DNA from: Candidatus Acidiferrales bacterium
GTDB taxonomy: Bacteria; Acidobacteriota; Terriglobia; Acidoferrales; UBA7541
Assembly (NCBI GenBank): GCA_030043155.1
Contig: JASHYE010000325.1
Location: 1 to 7,258 of the forward strand
Length of the DNA: 7,258 nucleotides
Reading direction: 5' to 3'
The stretch's first letter is position 1. Each line of letters starts with the position of its first letter. Under the pieces are notes generated by a model. It was not told the DNA's origin and ran no database searches. It saw nothing but the letters and a program-made list of their open reading frames with translations. Shown here one piece after another: positions 6,190-7,258 of this stretch. A program made the position numbers and the translations under genes.

Positions 6190-7258
6190 TCAGGCGAGGG
6201 AGAGGCGGTCCCAGGGGCCAAGCCATTCGCAGGGGCGACCTTTGGTGCGGAAGGAGGTCAAATCCTGCGCAACGGAGAGGCTGACGTAGATATTGATGCC
6301 CTTGAAGGAGTCGATTCCGGGCTGCTCGAAAGTGTGGCGGCAGAGAGTGGCGGCGCCCGGCGCGAGATAAATCGGAACGCTGCTGCCGTTGACGCTTAGG
6401 TCGTCATGCCGCACGCCATCGCGGTCGTAGAGAAAATGCGTTCTGCGCCAAGCCTGCACCATGTCCACATCGATTTGGCCGTAGTTGTTGCGGATGAGCC
6501 ACATAAATGTCCAGAAGCGCATGCCCGTGCCGTTCAACCCGAAGTGAGTGGGATTTTGGTCGCCGCTGCCGTGCTGGCTCATGGGATGGCTGGGCTCGCG
6601 GACGTTATCTTCGTTGTAGCTATCGGGTGCTTCCACGTTGTTGGTCGTGACGATGTAGCGCGCGTCCCGCTCGCCCATCTCGCCCGGCGTACGAACGGCG
6701 TAACGCGCAATTCCGTTTTGATCGGCGGGGATGCTTTCGACCACGAACGCCTGGTGGCCGTCGGAAACCAGCCAATTCGCGCCGCGCGTACACTTGCCGA
6801 TCACGATCTTGTGGCCGGACTTCTTGCGATATTCAGGACGCCCGACGGTCAGCAGTTCGACCGCGTGCCGGGCGTTGTCTGCAAAGGCCGCAGCATAGAA
6901 GTTACCAACCTGCCAGTCGAGGCCCGGCCGCCGATAACCCGAAAATGGACGTGCGAGCGTGGGGCCGAGAATGCCGACTCCTCCGCCGGCATATCCGCTC
7001 ACGGTGACACCCCGATCGTTTTGCGCGTGTTCGCTTCCGATTTCGCCGGCGGAGTCTGTCACGGTGTAACGGTGCGCTCGGTTGTCACTCGGAGAAGCGA
7101 TGAAGGTGACCAGATATTCCTGAGGGAAGAAATGCTGATCTTCGGAACTGACGTGGATGGTCTTGCCGTCGCGCGTGGCCGGAGGGAGAATCACCGCGCC
7201 ACTGCAGCAATGCGTGATTTCGTCCTCGGGGGCTAGTTCGGCGGTCTCGGAAGACGGC
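6190..7258 (-). CDS. C45/AAT-like Ntn-hydrolase, N-terminus outside window
   Basis: The visible part (about 355 residues) looks like a cysteine Ntn-hydrolase related to peptidase family C45 (acyl-CoA:6-aminopenicillanate acyltransferase-like). Such proteins usually self-cleave to expose a catalytic Cys and act on amide bonds. The frame is open to the window edge. Reading in from the edge gives THCCSGAVILPPATRDGKTIHVSSEDQ (two adjacent Cys at 7204-7209, then ATxDGKxIH, as after the nucleophile in this superfamily). Farther on are NWLVSDGHQAFVVE, RYIVTTNN and, near the end, GINIYVSLS. A GTG at 7194 could be read as a start, but it would remove the candidate nucleophile, so I reject it. The gene ends 192 bp before the BlaI-type repressor gene, on the same strand. 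Substrate is unknown; C69 or phospholipase B-like relatives are alternatives. Confidence 0.62.
   Translation of the reverse strand, partial: PSSETAELAPEDEITHCCSGAVILPPATRDGKTIHVSSEDQHFFPQEYLVTFIASPSDNRAHRYTVTDSAGEIGSEHAQNDRGVTVSGYAGGGVGILGPTLARPFSGYRRPGLDWQVGNFYAAAFADNARHAVELLTVGRPEYRKKSGHKIVIGKCTRGANWLVSDGHQAFVVESIPADQNGIARYAVRTPGEMGERDARYIVTTNNVEAPDSYNEDNVREPSHPMSQHGSGDQNPTHFGLNGTGMRFWTFMWLIRNNYGQIDVDMVQAWRRTHFLYDRDGVRHDDLSVNGSSVPIYLAPGAATLCRHTFEQPGIDSFKGINIYVSLSVAQDLTSFRTKGRPCEWLGPWDRLSLA

Noticed and set aside
6139..6191. Inverted repeat GATCGC/GCGATC as a terminator of the C45-like gene
   Set aside because: Six-base arms 41 bases apart, one arm overlapping the stop codon, and no T-run.
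6406..7236. 276-residue open frame on the + strand
   Set aside because: Antisense shadow of the C45-like gene, whose frame carries recognisable motifs; the + frame product shows none.
1..7258. tRNA, rRNA, CRISPR array, transposase or insertion-sequence ends
   Set aside because: None seen: no regularly spaced repeats, no cloverleaf, no transposase motifs.

Overview
The window reads like a GC-rich Gram-negative soil bacterium, most likely an Acidobacteriota. The reasons are the mix of genes (a Tat-exported GH29 fucosidase, a BlaI/BlaR1-type pair whose sensor ends in a pilin-like domain, a C45-like hydrolase) and their generally high G+C. This is inferred from family knowledge; no marker gene is present.

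Layout. On the + strand are a single-domain VOC/glyoxalase-fold protein (13-384) and a small four-helix membrane protein (469-885), separated by degenerate 7-bp repeats (383-410). Convergent to them, on the - strand, is a Tat-exported alpha-L-fucosidase (923-2323). All remaining genes are also on the - strand. A VapB45/VapC45-like toxin-antitoxin pair (antitoxin 2926-3621, PIN toxin 2457-2975) has visibly lower G+C than its neighbours and the two genes overlap by 50 bp. About 240 bp without a gene (3622-3865) holds a perfect 13-bp palindrome just before the antitoxin ribosome site and some further hairpin-forming sequence. Next comes a two-gene operon, a BlaI/MecI-type repressor (5620-5997) followed by an M56/BlaR1-type membrane protease (3866-5623), coupled by an ATGA overlap. 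At the right edge is the larger part of a C45/AAT-like Ntn-hydrolase (6190 to beyond 7258), cut by the window end.

How the genes work together. The repressor has a textbook control region: a perfect TTGACA -35 box, a weaker -10 box, and a 13-bp near-palindrome of BlaI-operator type between them. This predicts autorepression relieved by cleavage of the repressor through the M56 protease. The protease has no penicillin-binding domain. Outside the membrane it carries a beta-rich domain followed by a pseudopilin-like C-terminal domain, so the signal it senses is probably not a beta-lactam. This fusion is the most interesting item here. The toxin-antitoxin pair looks like a horizontally acquired insertion between the fucosidase and the bla-type operon.
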